The notes beneath the pieces are model-generated. The model searched no databases and was not told where the DNA came from. It saw nothing but the letters and a program-made list of their open reading frames with translations. Positions 18,222 to 27,093 of a stretch of DNA of 64,000 bases are shown here, one piece after another. Both the position numbers and the translations under genes were made by a program. Position 1 is the first letter of the stretch, and each line of letters opens with the position of its first letter. Source of the DNA: Bacteroidia bacterium (GTDB lineage Bacteria > Bacteroidota > Bacteroidia > Flavobacteriales_D > Sanyastnellaceae); assembly GCA_030427925.1 (NCBI GenBank), contig JAUICJ010000004.1, positions 1 through 64,000 of the forward strand. Reading direction: 5' to 3'.

Positions 18222-20576
18222 ATGCAGAAATTGAAGTCCGGGCGACTCTTCGGTGCGGCCTGCTTGCGCGCGCTCGCGTTGGTGTTTGTTTTCGCTTCGG
18301 GGGCGACCTCGGTGTGGAGCCAAGGAACATTGAAGGGATTCCTCCGAAGCGAGGCGAGTGGGGAGCCGATTTTGTTCACGAGCGTTTCCCTTGAAGGGAC
18401 GCCGTACGGGGTGACCACGGATGTGGGGGGATTTTACAGCTTGAGCAAGGTGCCTGCGGGCACTTACACGTTGGTGGTGTCAAGCTTGGAGTTCGAAGGA
18501 GTTAGGGAAGAAGTGGTGATCAAGGACGGGGGCATTTTGACGCGGAATTTCCTCTTGAGCCCGAAGGTCATCGAGTTGGGCAGTGCCGAGGTGAGTGCGG
18601 AGCGGCAAGAGCAATTGACGAACGTGAACATGAGCATCGAGACCATCCGGCCAGCTGATTTGCGCCGGGTGCCGAGTTTTGGGGGTTCGCCGGATTTGGT
18701 CCAAGCCTTGCAGGTGCTCCCGGGGTTCGTCTCAACGGGCGACCAAGGGGGGCAATTGTACATCCGCGGTGGATCGCCCATCCAAAACATGGTCTTGCTC
18801 GACGGCATGATCATCTACAACGCCTTCCACAGCATCGGTTTGTTCAGCGTGTTCGATTCGGACTTGATTTCCAATGCGGACATTTATACGGGCGGGTTTT
18901 CGGCTCGGTTCGGTGGTCGGATTTCGTCGGTCATGGACATCAAGACCCGCGACGGAAACAAGCAGCAATTGGCGGGACGCGTGGGGGCCAGTCCGTTTGG
19001 CGCACGCTTGTTGCTCGAAGGGCCGTTGAAAAAGTTGGACGAAAGCGGAAGCGGCATTTCGTTCGTGCTGTCCTTGAAAAACTCGTACCTCGAACAAACG
19101 TCGAAGGTCCTTTACGACTACGTCAACCGCGATGGACAGGGGTTGCCATTCAACTTCACGGACGCCTATGGCAAAATTTCGTTCGGCGGTTCGACGGGGT
19201 CGAAGCTGAGCTTGTTTGGCTTCCGGTTCGCTGACCGCGTGAGCTACCAAGCGCTGTCGAACCTCAGCTGGGTGAATGCCGGCGGAGGCGGAAACTTCAC
19301 GGTGGTGCCTCCGGGTTCCGCCATCCTGATGACCGGTCACTTCGCCACCAGCGTGTACAACATCCGATTGGAAGAGGAGACCTTGCCCGACCGGTATTCC
19401 AAGGTGAACGGCTTCAACTTTGGATTGGATTTCAAATACGTTTTGGGGGAAGACGACGTGAAGTACGGGTTGGAAGTGGTGGGCATGGAGACGGATTTTC
19501 GGACGTTCAACGCCTTGGGCGTGGGGGTTGAACAGGTGGAAAACACCACGCAATTTGGCGGGTACATCGATTACCGCATCCACCGAGGGAAGGTGATTTG
19601 GAATCCCAGTTTGCGGATGCAGTACTACAGTTCCCTGGCCAAATTCCGCCCCGAGCCCCGCCTCGGCATCAAGTACAAGGCTTCGGAACGCCTCCGCTTA
19701 AAGATGGCTGCGGGCCTCTATTCCCAAAACCTGATCTCGTCGAATTCCGATCGCGACGTGGTGAACCTCTTTTACGGTTTCCTCGCCGGCCCTGAGAACT
19801 TGCAGAACAACTTCATCACCCCGGACGGCGACGTCAAGGAAATCGTGCATTCGCTTCAAACCGCTTCCCACGTGGTAGGAGGATTCGAGTTCGATTTGAC
19901 GGAGCGCGTTAACCTCAATGTGGAGGGGTACTTGAAGCATTTCTCCCAGCTGACGAATCCGAACCGGAACAAATTGTTCGAAGACGATTTGGAGCACGCG
20001 GATGTTCCGGAAGTGTTGCGAAAGGACTTCATCGTGGAGTCGGGGCATGCGTACGGGGCCGATGTGGTCTTGAAGTACGAGGAGCGCTTCACCTACGTTT
20101 GGGTGGTTTACGGGTATGGCAACGTGGATCGTTGGGATGGTTTCCGTTGGTACGACCCGGTGTTCGATCGCCGGCACAACGTGAACTTGGTCGTGAGCCA
20201 AGGGTTGGGCAAGGATGGCTTGTGGGAAGTTTCGGCCCGTTGGAATTTGGGTTCTGGCCTGCCGTTCACCCAAACCGCCGGATATTTTCAAGCTCCCAAC
20301 GTTTCCGGCGGCATTTCATCCGATTACATCGTGGGCAATTCCAACGAGCTTGCCATCCAATACGCGGGGTTGAATGAGGGGCGATTGCCTGCGTACCACC
20401 GGTTGGACGTGAGCGTTCGCCGGGACTTTGAATTCGATTCCGGTACCTTGGAATGCAACGCGGGCATCACGAACCTCTACAGCCGGGACAACGTCTTCTA
20501 CGTGAACCGCTTGACCGGAGAGCGCGTCGATCAGTTGCCGTTTTTGCCGAGCATCGGGCTGGATTGGCGCTTCTGA
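18222..20576 (+). CDS. TonB-dependent receptor with N-terminal carboxypeptidase-like domain
   Basis: Outer-membrane transporter of 784 residues. A signal sequence (about 1-35, ending VWSQ) is followed by a CarboxypepD_reg-like beta-sandwich (GTLKGFLRSEASGEPILFTSV to NFLLSPK, about 36-115), a plug domain (LVQALQVLPGFVSTGDQGGQL, IRGGSPIQNMVLLDGM, about 130-250), and a beta-barrel ending in DWRF with a C-terminal aromatic residue. Such receptors import siderophores, vitamins or glycans using TonB-ExbBD energy. No SusD partner is adjacent, which argues against a classical glycan-utilisation pair. The ligand is unknown. The gene is convergent with recN, 7 bases apart. Confidence 0.88.
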   Translation: MQKLKSGRLFGAACLRALALVFVFASGATSVWSQGTLKGFLRSEASGEPILFTSVSLEGTPYGVTTDVGGFYSLSKVPAGTYTLVVSSLEFEGVREEVVIKDGGILTRNFLLSPKVIELGSAEVSAERQEQLTNVNMSIETIRPADLRRVPSFGGSPDLVQALQVLPGFVSTGDQGGQLYIRGGSPIQNMVLLDGMIIYNAFHSIGLFSVFDSDLISNADIYTGGFSARFGGRISSVMDIKTRDGNKQQLAGRVGASPFGARLLLEGPLKKLDESGSGISFVLSLKNSYLEQTSKVLYDYVNRDGQGLPFNFTDAYGKISFGGSTGSKLSLFGFRFADRVSYQALSNLSWVNAGGGGNFTVVPPGSAILMTGHFATSVYNIRLEEETLPDRYSKVNGFNFGLDFKYVLGEDDVKYGLEVVGMETDFRTFNALGVGVEQVENTTQFGGYIDYRIHRGKVIWNPSLRMQYYSSLAKFRPEPRLGIKYKASERLRLKMAAGLYSQNLISSNSDRDVVNLFYGFLAGPENLQNNFITPDGDVKEIVHSLQTASHVVGGFEFDLTERVNLNVEGYLKHFSQLTNPNRNKLFEDDLEHADVPEVLRKDFIVESGHAYGADVVLKYEERFTYVWVVYGYGNVDRWDGFRWYDPVFDRRHNVNLVVSQGLGKDGLWEVSARWNLGSGLPFTQTAGYFQAPNVSGGISSDYIVGNSNELAIQYAGLNEGRLPAYHRLDVSVRRDFEFDSGTLECNAGITNLYSRDNVFYVNRLTGERVDQLPFLPSIGLDWRF

Positions 20577-20583
20577 GGGGGCG

Positions 20584-22242
20584 TCAGTTGCCCTCGGCTA
20601 ACAGCGACAGCGCGTGCTCTCGAGCGGCTTCGGTGATGCGTGCACCGCTTAACATGGAGGCAATTTCCTCTACGCGTTCGGCCGAATCCAGTGAGCTAAC
20701 CGCCGTGTGAACGCGGTCTGCGGAGGTGTGCTTGGTTACGCGCAAGTGGTGGTTTGCAGCTCCGGCAACTTGGGGCAAATGCGTTACGGAAATCACCTGT
20801 TGGGTTTGCGACATTTCGCGCATCATGTTTGCCATGCATTCCGCCACGTGTCCTGAGACTCCCGTGTCGATTTCGTCGAGGATGATGGTCGGGGCGGGGG
20901 AGTGGCTGCACTGAACGGCCTTGATGGCGAGCATCAACCGGCTGCGCTCGCCGCCAGAAGCGACCTGGGTCAGCGGTTGGAATGCTGACGTGGGGTGAGA
21001 CCGAAACAGCCATTCCACCTCGTCCAGCCCCCATGAATCGGGCGTTTCGAGCGGAGTCCACGCGACCTCCATGGCGGCGTCTTCCATCTTCAAAGCCCGC
21101 AACTGATCCATGACTTGAGCGACCCATCGTTCAGCGGTTTCGGTGCGTGCAGCTCGCAGGACCGTTCCGCGGCGCGTGACTTCTGCAAACGCTTCGGCCA
21201 CTTCGGTTTCGATGGCTTCCAATCGTTCCGCGCGGTGCTGTATTTCTGCAATGGCTTCATTCATCTCGGCCTCCTTTTCGAGGAGCTCGGATGCTTGTTG
21301 AACGCGGTGTTTGGCAAGAACGCGCTGGTATTCGTCCAGCCATTGCTGGAGTTCTTGCTGCCGCTCGGGATCTTCTTGAACCCGTTCCGCTTCCGCTTCG
21401 ATGTCCCGTTGAAGCTCCGCCAGTTCCGTCCGAACGCTTTCCATGCGTTCCGCCAACTCGCTAGCACCCGGATGGTGGTGCGCCGCACGCGACAAGGATT
21501 TGGCCGCCATCCCGATGGCTGAAAGGGCATCCACCTCGCTCCGTTCAGAGGAGAGCACCTCCGCAGATTCCAGGAGTTCCGCTCGAATGCTCGCGGCATG
21601 TTGCAGCACATGCCATTCGGCTTGCAAAGCATCCACGTCCTTGCCCGCCAAACCCAGCGCCGCGATTTCCTCGCATTGGTACGACAAGTAATCCACGTCG
21701 CCTTCAGGACCCTTCGAACGGTTCAGGAGGTTTCTTCGCTCCTCCAGTCGGTCCTGCCAAAACCGATGTGCAGCGATGTATGCGTCCACGAGTCCGCGAT
21801 GATTGCCCATGGCATCCATGAGTTCAATGCGGCGAACCCGATCCGCGAGGGCGCGGGTTTCGTCTTGACCGTGCAGGTCAACGAGCAGCTGCCCCAAGGC
21901 CTTCAGCTCGGAAACCGACGTCGGCGTGTCGTTGATGAATGCGCGGGAGCGCCCCTTCGCAGTGACTTCCCTTCGGATGACCAGCTCATCTTCCACATCA
22001 AAATCGTGCGCATTCAGCCAATCGGCAACATCGGCTTGAAACCGCGCCTCAACGAGGCATTTGGTGGCCCCCGTTCGGATCACGGATGCGTCGCCCCGTT
22101 CGCCCAATGCCAGGCCGAGTGCCCCCAAGACGATGCTTTTACCGGAGCCCGTCTCACCCGTCAAGGCCGTAAGCCCCTCCTTCCACTCCATTTCCATGGA
22201 GTCGATCAAGGCGTATCCCTCGATCTTCAGCGCTTTCAACAT
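20584..22242 (-). CDS. recN: DNA repair protein RecN
   Basis: SMC-like ATPase of 552 residues acting in recombinational repair of double-strand breaks. Walker A GETGSGKS is at 29-36; a long coiled coil spans the middle (about 150-370, rich in Glu, Arg and Ala). The ABC signature ASGGERSRLMLAIKAV and Walker B IILDEIDTGVSG follow. It is the last gene of the run bamD-rpoZ-coaBC-porD-recN and starts 3 bases after the porD stop. Confidence 0.97.
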   Translation of the reverse strand: MLKALKIEGYALIDSMEMEWKEGLTALTGETGSGKSIVLGALGLALGERGDASVIRTGATKCLVEARFQADVADWLNAHDFDVEDELVIRREVTAKGRSRAFINDTPTSVSELKALGQLLVDLHGQDETRALADRVRRIELMDAMGNHRGLVDAYIAAHRFWQDRLEERRNLLNRSKGPEGDVDYLSYQCEEIAALGLAGKDVDALQAEWHVLQHAASIRAELLESAEVLSSERSEVDALSAIGMAAKSLSRAAHHHPGASELAERMESVRTELAELQRDIEAEAERVQEDPERQQELQQWLDEYQRVLAKHRVQQASELLEKEAEMNEAIAEIQHRAERLEAIETEVAEAFAEVTRRGTVLRAARTETAERWVAQVMDQLRALKMEDAAMEVAWTPLETPDSWGLDEVEWLFRSHPTSAFQPLTQVASGGERSRLMLAIKAVQCSHSPAPTIILDEIDTGVSGHVAECMANMMREMSQTQQVISVTHLPQVAGAANHHLRVTKHTSADRVHTAVSSLDSAERVEEIASMLSGARITEAAREHALSLLAEGN

Positions 22243-22245
22243 GGC

Positions 22246-23151
22246 TCAGCCCAAAATGCTGTCGTACTTGCTGATGTTTCCCGGATCCATCTGCTTGAGG
22301 ACCGGGAGCAAGCGTGTTTTCTCAACGTCGGGAGCGGGCCCAAAGACCTTCAGGATTTCATCCGATTTGGCCAAGAAAAACAACTGCAAGTTGTACGAGG
22401 ACGGTCGAATGCGGTGGGTAGCCCGCATTTCGATCAACGCATCAGCCATCGTCAACCTTGCCCGTTCCACATCCTCGTACAGGCGGTCAAGCCCCAATCG
22501 GTGGTAATTGTACAAACAATTCCGAACGGGCCTGAAGGTCTGTGAAAGCATGTTTTCGACGAGCCAGTAGCGATTCTGTTGATTCTGACTGGCTTTCCAA
22601 CCGGATGATCCCGTGCTTTGGGCATTCGCCACGATGGCTTGCGCCTGCACGTAGTAGTCCGTTCCGCCATCTTGCGCCATGCTGTCGTAATCCATGCCGA
22701 GGATCATGTACGCGTAATAGGCCAAAAAGGAAGACAGGTTATCCCGGTGCTGTCCCGGACTGAATTGAATGGTCGACGACCCGTCCCAAACGATTTCAAA
22801 GTCGTTGTCGTTCACGAGGAGCAGCGGGGTGTTGTAGTCCGAATTGTAAACAGGACGCGAGCTCTGCACCTGCACGTTGCCCTTGAATGTGGTCGGGGTC
22901 GGGGCATCCGAGATGGTGATTTGCATCGTGCATTCAATGCGTTCTTCGAGTCGGAAATTGTCGTTGGTCCACCGCCGTCCGTTCACGAATTCGGTGATGC
23001 GTTCCTCCAACGACTCAAAGATGCTTGCCTCCACATTCGAAATCTGCGGAGCGATGACTTCCACGCGGCAGTTCAATTCTTGGGCAAGCACCCGGCTGGA
23101 CGCCAAAGAACAGAACAGAACAGAAAAGAAGGCAATCGAACGGATCATCAT
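22246..23151 (-). CDS. porD: Type IX secretion protein PorD (DUF4835 family)
   Basis: A 301-residue secreted protein. The start ATG at 23151 overlaps the coaBC TGA (ATGA). A signal peptide (about 1-22, ending VLAQ) precedes ELNCRVEVIAPQISN, then WTNDNF..EERIECTMQITI and later QQNRYWLVENMLSQTFRPVR and YDSILG at the end, the conserved blocks of DUF4835. PorD is among the proteins required for T9SS in Porphyromonas. Its presence fits the T9SS-type cargo proteins at both ends of the window. The position between coaBC and recN is the common Bacteroidota order. Confidence 0.9.
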   Translation of the reverse strand: MMIRSIAFFSVLFCSLASSRVLAQELNCRVEVIAPQISNVEASIFESLEERITEFVNGRRWTNDNFRLEERIECTMQITISDAPTPTTFKGNVQVQSSRPVYNSDYNTPLLLVNDNDFEIVWDGSSTIQFSPGQHRDNLSSFLAYYAYMILGMDYDSMAQDGGTDYYVQAQAIVANAQSTGSSGWKASQNQQNRYWLVENMLSQTFRPVRNCLYNYHRLGLDRLYEDVERARLTMADALIEMRATHRIRPSSYNLQLFFLAKSDEILKVFGPAPDVEKTRLLPVLKQMDPGNISKYDSILG

Positions 23152-24353
23152 GATGGGTAACAATAGGGATGAAGAAAGGCAACCAAGTCTGCGGCCACAG
23201 CGGCTTTGGACTTCAACTCAAAAGTATGCCAATTCGCGCCCGCATAGATGGAAACTTTGTTCGTGTCGGTCTGAAATCCAGCGCCGTCGTCTAACAGGGT
23301 GTTCAGCACGATGCAGTCGAGCTGCTTGCGGTGAAATTTTGACTCCGCGCTCGCTCGTCCCTCATCGGTTTCCAGGGCAAAGCCCACCAACCGCTGGTTC
23401 GTCCGTTTCGACGCGCCCCATTGGGCCAGGATGTCGGGCGTGGGCGCCAACGGTATGGCAGCAGGGAGGTCTGCGCGATGCACCTTTTCCTTGTGGGCGA
23501 AAGCCGGACGCACATCCGCCACGGCCGCAGCCGCAATCCCCCAATCCGCTTCGGGCCACCGGGCTTGCGCCAATGCGTTGAGTTCCTCCGCAGTTTCGAA
23601 TCGCACGACTTCGGCACAACCAGCTGGCGGAGCGATGGAAGTTGGCCCCAGCAACAACGTGACCTCAGCGCCTTGTTTGGCCCATTCGGCGGCCAAAGCG
23701 ACGCCCATCTTCCCGGAACTCCGGTTGCCGATGAACCGCACGGCGTCAATGGGCTCGTGGGTGGGGCCTGCTGTGATGAGCACGCGCTGACCGCGCCACG
23801 GAGCCCGGGCGAGGAAGTGGGCGTCTACAGCATCCGCAATCCGATCGGGTTCTTCCATCCGGCCTTTCCCTTCCAACCCACTGGCCAACGCGCCTGACCC
23901 CGGTTCGACCACCAAAACTCCGCGTTCCCTCAGCGTCAACAAGTTCTTCTGTGTGGCCGCATGTGCGAACATGTCCAAATCCATCGCCGGAGCCACCATC
24001 ACTTCGCAGCGGCTGGACAAATGCACCGCTTGCAAAAAATTGCTGCAAGCGCCCGAAGCAAACGCAGCGAGGGTTTCCGCCGTGGCAGGCGCGACCAGGA
24101 ACAAATCCGCCCACAGCCCCAAGTCCACGTGATTCGTCCACGTGCCCTGATCGGCATCCTCCGTGAAATCAGAATATACGCGGTGCCCGGTGAGCGTAGC
24201 AAAGGTCAAGGGACCAACGAATTCCGTCGCAGCAGCAGTCATCACCACACGGACTTCCGCTCCACGCCGCATCAATTCACGCGCCAAAAACACCGCCTTG
24301 AACGCAGCGATGCTCCCGGTAACGCCCAATAAAATTTTACGACCGTGCACCAT
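23148..24353 (-). CDS. coaBC: Bifunctional phosphopantothenoylcysteine decarboxylase / phosphopantothenate-cysteine ligase
   Basis: Catalyses two steps of coenzyme A synthesis; 401 residues from the ATG at 24353. The start MVHGRKILLGVTGSIAAFK matches the family. A TTG at 24374 overlapping the rpoZ stop is the alternative. The CoaC flavoprotein half contains VAPAMDLDMF and the Asn/His motif TWTNHVDLG. The CoaB half begins VLITAGPTHEPIDAVRFIGN and has SSGKMG. It lies in the rpoZ-coaBC-porD run with overlapping or nearly overlapping ends. Confidence 0.95.
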   Translation of the reverse strand: MVHGRKILLGVTGSIAAFKAVFLARELMRRGAEVRVVMTAAATEFVGPLTFATLTGHRVYSDFTEDADQGTWTNHVDLGLWADLFLVAPATAETLAAFASGACSNFLQAVHLSSRCEVMVAPAMDLDMFAHAATQKNLLTLRERGVLVVEPGSGALASGLEGKGRMEEPDRIADAVDAHFLARAPWRGQRVLITAGPTHEPIDAVRFIGNRSSGKMGVALAAEWAKQGAEVTLLLGPTSIAPPAGCAEVVRFETAEELNALAQARWPEADWGIAAAAVADVRPAFAHKEKVHRADLPAAIPLAPTPDILAQWGASKRTNQRLVGFALETDEGRASAESKFHRKQLDCIVLNTLLDDGAGFQTDTNKVSIYAGANWHTFELKSKAAVAADLVAFLHPYCYPS

Positions 24354-24370
24354 GGCCCGGACCGTTGGAA

Positions 24371-24739
24371 TCAAGCTTCCTTCGCTTCCGAAGCCTCGAG
24401 GCCCGGAACATCGGGCAGGGCAGGAGCGGGGTGTTCAATGGCCAACATGCCTCCCCGCAACTCCGCAATGGCGATGCTGTGCGGCTTCGGCAGGCGCTCG
24501 TAGAACTTGGAAATCTCGATTTGCTCACGGTTTTCAAACACCTCTTCCAACGAATCCGTGGGCGTGATGAACTCCTCCAATTTGGCAGAGAGCTCCTTTT
24601 TCAGTTCCACCGAAATTTGGTTGCTCCGAGTGCTCAAGGCCACGATGGTTTCGAACAGGTTCCCGGAACCCGAGTTCTCCAATGCGAGGGTATCGCGCGT
24701 TTCCGTCGTGCGCTCGGCTTTGATGCTTTTGAAATTCAT
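24371..24739 (-). CDS. rpoZ: RNA polymerase omega-like subunit (RpoZ)
   Basis: A 122-residue protein. The start ATG at 24739 overlaps the bamD stop (ATGA) and gives MNFKSIKAERTTETRDTL, followed by GNLFETIVALSTRSNQIS. That block is the conserved omega helix binding the beta-prime subunit, with ELSAKLEEF after it. The C-terminal extension of about 50 residues (from EEVFENREQ) is longer than in E. coli omega, as usual in Bacteroidota. Identification rests on this motif and on the bamD-rpoZ-coaBC order. Confidence 0.85.
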   Translation of the reverse strand: MNFKSIKAERTTETRDTLALENSGSGNLFETIVALSTRSNQISVELKKELSAKLEEFITPTDSLEEVFENREQIEISKFYERLPKPHSIAIAELRGGMLAIEHPAPALPDVPGLEASEAKEA

Positions 24740-25584
24740 AGGCTTTCTGCTGGTGTCGTTTCCTTGAGTCGGACCACTTCCGATACGCACACTTCATGGA
24801 TGCGCTGTGCTCGGTCGGAGTAACGGCTGTCGGGATAACGGGCCACAAAGCTAAGGAAAGCTTCAATAGCTTCGTTATACCGCTCCAATTTTCGTCGTTC
24901 GGTGCTCTGTTGGGCGTATTGGAAGTGGCTGTCGAGGATGAGCCATTGGATTTCCTCGCGGTAAGGGCTGTCCGGAAAGTCCTTCAACGCTTGGCGCAGT
25001 GCGATGGTCGCGCTCTTGTATTGCTCGATTTGGTGGTAATGCGCAGCGGTTTCGAAGGATTTGCGCTCGAGTTTCTCGCGGAGGTTGTCCACGAGGGTTT
25101 GGCAGGAATCCCGCAGCGGACTTCCCGGGTAGGTGTCCATGAACAGTTGCAGTTCCTCGATGGCTGTGCGGGTCTCTGTTTGGTCCAAACTGGGGCCCGG
25201 GCTCAACCGATAACTGCACATCGCAGCGTCAAACTGCGCCTGTTCACTCCGCACGTCATCCGGATAGGTCCGCGCAAACTGCTTGAAGTAGTAGCGGGCC
25301 AAATAATAATCCCCCAAGCAGTACTGAGCCCGCGCGTGATGGTATTGCACCTCGCGGCCCTGCGAAGTGCCCCGCGTGAGGTTCATCAAGTCTTCAAGGA
25401 CCATCAAAGCACCGTAGCACTGACTGGAATCGATGAAGCCGATGGCGCGCTCCAGCTTGTACTCCGGGTCCGTACTTTTCAACACCTCATTGTAACCGTT
25501 GCATCCGCTTGCCCCCCAAACCAGGGCCACCAATGCCAAACCTGCAAGCCCGTGTCCTGCGCGATATTTCGTTGCGTTCACCAT
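24736..25584 (-). CDS. bamD: Outer membrane assembly lipoprotein BamD
   Basis: 282-residue lipoprotein of the BAM complex, which inserts beta-barrels into the outer membrane. The signal peptide ends in a lipobox, WGASGC, so Cys28 would be lipidated. TPR-like helical repeats follow (YHHARAQYCLGDYYLARYYF, FMDTYPGSPLRDSC, FVARYPDSRYSDRAQ), with the tPDS-type motifs of BamD. It is the first gene of a five-gene run, with its promoter box at 25595-25602. It would serve the patatin barrel and TonB receptor encoded nearby. Confidence 0.9.
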   Translation of the reverse strand: MVNATKYRAGHGLAGLALVALVWGASGCNGYNEVLKSTDPEYKLERAIGFIDSSQCYGALMVLEDLMNLTRGTSQGREVQYHHARAQYCLGDYYLARYYFKQFARTYPDDVRSEQAQFDAAMCSYRLSPGPSLDQTETRTAIEELQLFMDTYPGSPLRDSCQTLVDNLREKLERKSFETAAHYHQIEQYKSATIALRQALKDFPDSPYREEIQWLILDSHFQYAQQSTERRKLERYNEAIEAFLSFVARYPDSRYSDRAQRIHEVCVSEVVRLKETTPAESL

Positions 25585-25594
25585 GCGTCGGCTG

Positions 25595-25602
25595 CGAATT
25601 TA
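25595..25602 (-). promoter_or_regulatory. -7-like box for the bamD-rpoZ-coaBC-porD-recN run
   Basis: TAAATTCG on the minus strand, 10 bases before the bamD ATG, leaving room for a leader of about six bases. Confidence 0.5.
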
Positions 25603-25713
25603 GGTCGAATGGGTGAACCTTGAGGTCAGGACTTGTGAACATCGGCAGCGATTCCCAAGGTTTAACAATCCACGCATTTGATTTCTAGGACTTTGAGATT
25701 CCGTTTCCTTGGC

Positions 25714-25721
25714 TATCTTTG
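25714..25721 (+). promoter_or_regulatory. -7 box for serine palmitoyltransferase gene
   Basis: A full TAnnTTTG match (TATCTTTG). The likely TTG start at 25743 is 21 bases further on, so this mRNA has a true leader, unlike many others here. Confidence 0.55.
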
Positions 25722-25742
25722 CGCCCTCAAAATCGTTTGCTT

Positions 25743-26987
25743 TTGGACATCTTCGATCGGATCCGCAAGGATCGCGGCCCACTCGGCCAACACGCCCGCG
25801 AAAGCCACGGCTACTTTACCTTCCCGAAGTTGGAAGGCGACATTTCCAACCGCATGACGTTCCGTGGAAAGGACGTATTGGTTTGGTCCATCAACAATTA
25901 CCTCGGCCTTTCGAACCATCCGGAGGTGCGCAAAGTGGATGCGGACGCTGCTGCGGAGTGGGGCATGGGCTACCCGATGGGCGCGCGGATGATGTCAGGC
26001 CAAACGTCCATGCACGAAGCCCTCGAGGAACAACTCGCCGACTTCATGCAGAAGGAGGACGCGTTTCTCCTGAACTACGGCTACCAAGGATGCCAATCGG
26101 CCATTGAAGCCCTCGTCAGCCGCCACGACGTGGTGGTCTACGACAGCGAGTCCCACGCCTGCATGGTTGACGGGGTTCGGTTGCACCAAGGCAAGCGCTT
26201 CGTGTTCCAGCACAACGACATGGAGAGCTTCAAAAAGCAGCTCGACCGTGCAAAGGCGATCTGCGAACAAACGGGCGGAGGCATCCTCGTGGTCACCGAA
26301 GGCGTCTTCGGCATGGCCGGCGACCAAGGCAAGCTCAAGGAAATCTGCGAATTCAAGAACGAATACAGCTTCCGCTTGTTCGTTGACGATGCACACGGTT
26401 TTGGCACCATCGGCGAAAACGGCCGCGGCGCAGGAGACTTCCAAGGCGTTCAGGACCAAATCGACGTGTACTTCGGCACCTTCGCCAAGGCCATGGCCAC
26501 CATCGGCGCGTTCGTGGCCGGCGACGAAGACGTCATTGACTTCCTGCGCTACAACATGCGTTCCCAAACGTTCGCCAAGTCGCTCCCCATGCCCATCGTG
26601 GTCGGCGCGATCAAGCGACTCGAAATGATGCGCACGCAACCCGAGCACAAGGAGCGCTTGTGGACGGTGGCAAACGCCCTCCAAAGCGGACTGAAAGAAG
26701 CGGGCTTCAACATCGGCGCAACCAACTCCTGCGTCACCCCGGTGTTCTTGTCAGGCGGACTCGGTGAAGCGACGAACTTGACCTTGGATTTGCGCGAAAA
26801 CTTCGGCATTTTCTGTTCCATCGTGGTGTACCCTGTGGTGCCGAAAGACACGATCATGTTGCGCCTCATTCCGACGGCTGTCCACACCTTGGAAGACGTC
26901 GAGTACACGATTGAAACCTTCAAGAAAGTCAAGGCGAAATTGTTTGCGGGCGAATACAAAAGCGAGTCCATCGCTTCGTGGGCGTAA
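25743..26987 (+). CDS. Serine palmitoyltransferase (alpha-oxoamine synthase family)
   Basis: PLP enzyme joining serine and an acyl-CoA to make 3-ketosphinganine, the first step of sphingolipid synthesis. The first in-frame ATG comes only after the conserved N-terminus (FDRIRKDRGPLGQHARESHG), so a TTG start is needed. TTG at 25743 is preferred; TTG at 25737 is possible. This gives 414 residues. The Schiff-base Lys249 lies in FGTFAKAMATIGAF, and the PLP-ring contacts are in FVDDAHGFGTIG (213-224). GVQDQIDVYF distinguishes the Bacteroidota sphingolipid enzymes from biotin-pathway BioF. A strong terminator follows. Confidence 0.88.
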   Translation: MDIFDRIRKDRGPLGQHARESHGYFTFPKLEGDISNRMTFRGKDVLVWSINNYLGLSNHPEVRKVDADAAAEWGMGYPMGARMMSGQTSMHEALEEQLADFMQKEDAFLLNYGYQGCQSAIEALVSRHDVVVYDSESHACMVDGVRLHQGKRFVFQHNDMESFKKQLDRAKAICEQTGGGILVVTEGVFGMAGDQGKLKEICEFKNEYSFRLFVDDAHGFGTIGENGRGAGDFQGVQDQIDVYFGTFAKAMATIGAFVAGDEDVIDFLRYNMRSQTFAKSLPMPIVVGAIKRLEMMRTQPEHKERLWTVANALQSGLKEAGFNIGATNSCVTPVFLSGGLGEATNLTLDLRENFGIFCSIVVYPVVPKDTIMLRLIPTAVHTLEDVEYTIETFKKVKAKLFAGEYKSESIASWA

Positions 26988-27013
26988 CCGCGCGCAATCC
27001 CCTCATGCATTCC

Positions 27014-27046
27014 AGCCCCGAGCCCTTGTGGTTCGGGGCTTTTTTC
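27014..27046 (+). terminator. Rho-independent terminator after serine palmitoyltransferase gene
   Basis: AGCCCCGA (27014-27021) pairs with TCGGGGCT (27033-27040) and is followed by six T. It begins 27 bases after the stop codon. Confidence 0.92.
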
Positions 27047-27080
27047 TGCGCTACCGTTCGGTGTTCATCCCCCAAGGCGC

Positions 27081-27088
27081 TAATTTTG
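27081..27088 (+). promoter_or_regulatory. -7 box before truA
   Basis: TAATTTTG, five bases, then ATG ATG at 27094. Because the preceding gene is terminated, truA needs its own promoter, which supports the box. Confidence 0.7.
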
Positions 27089-27093
27089 CGGCC

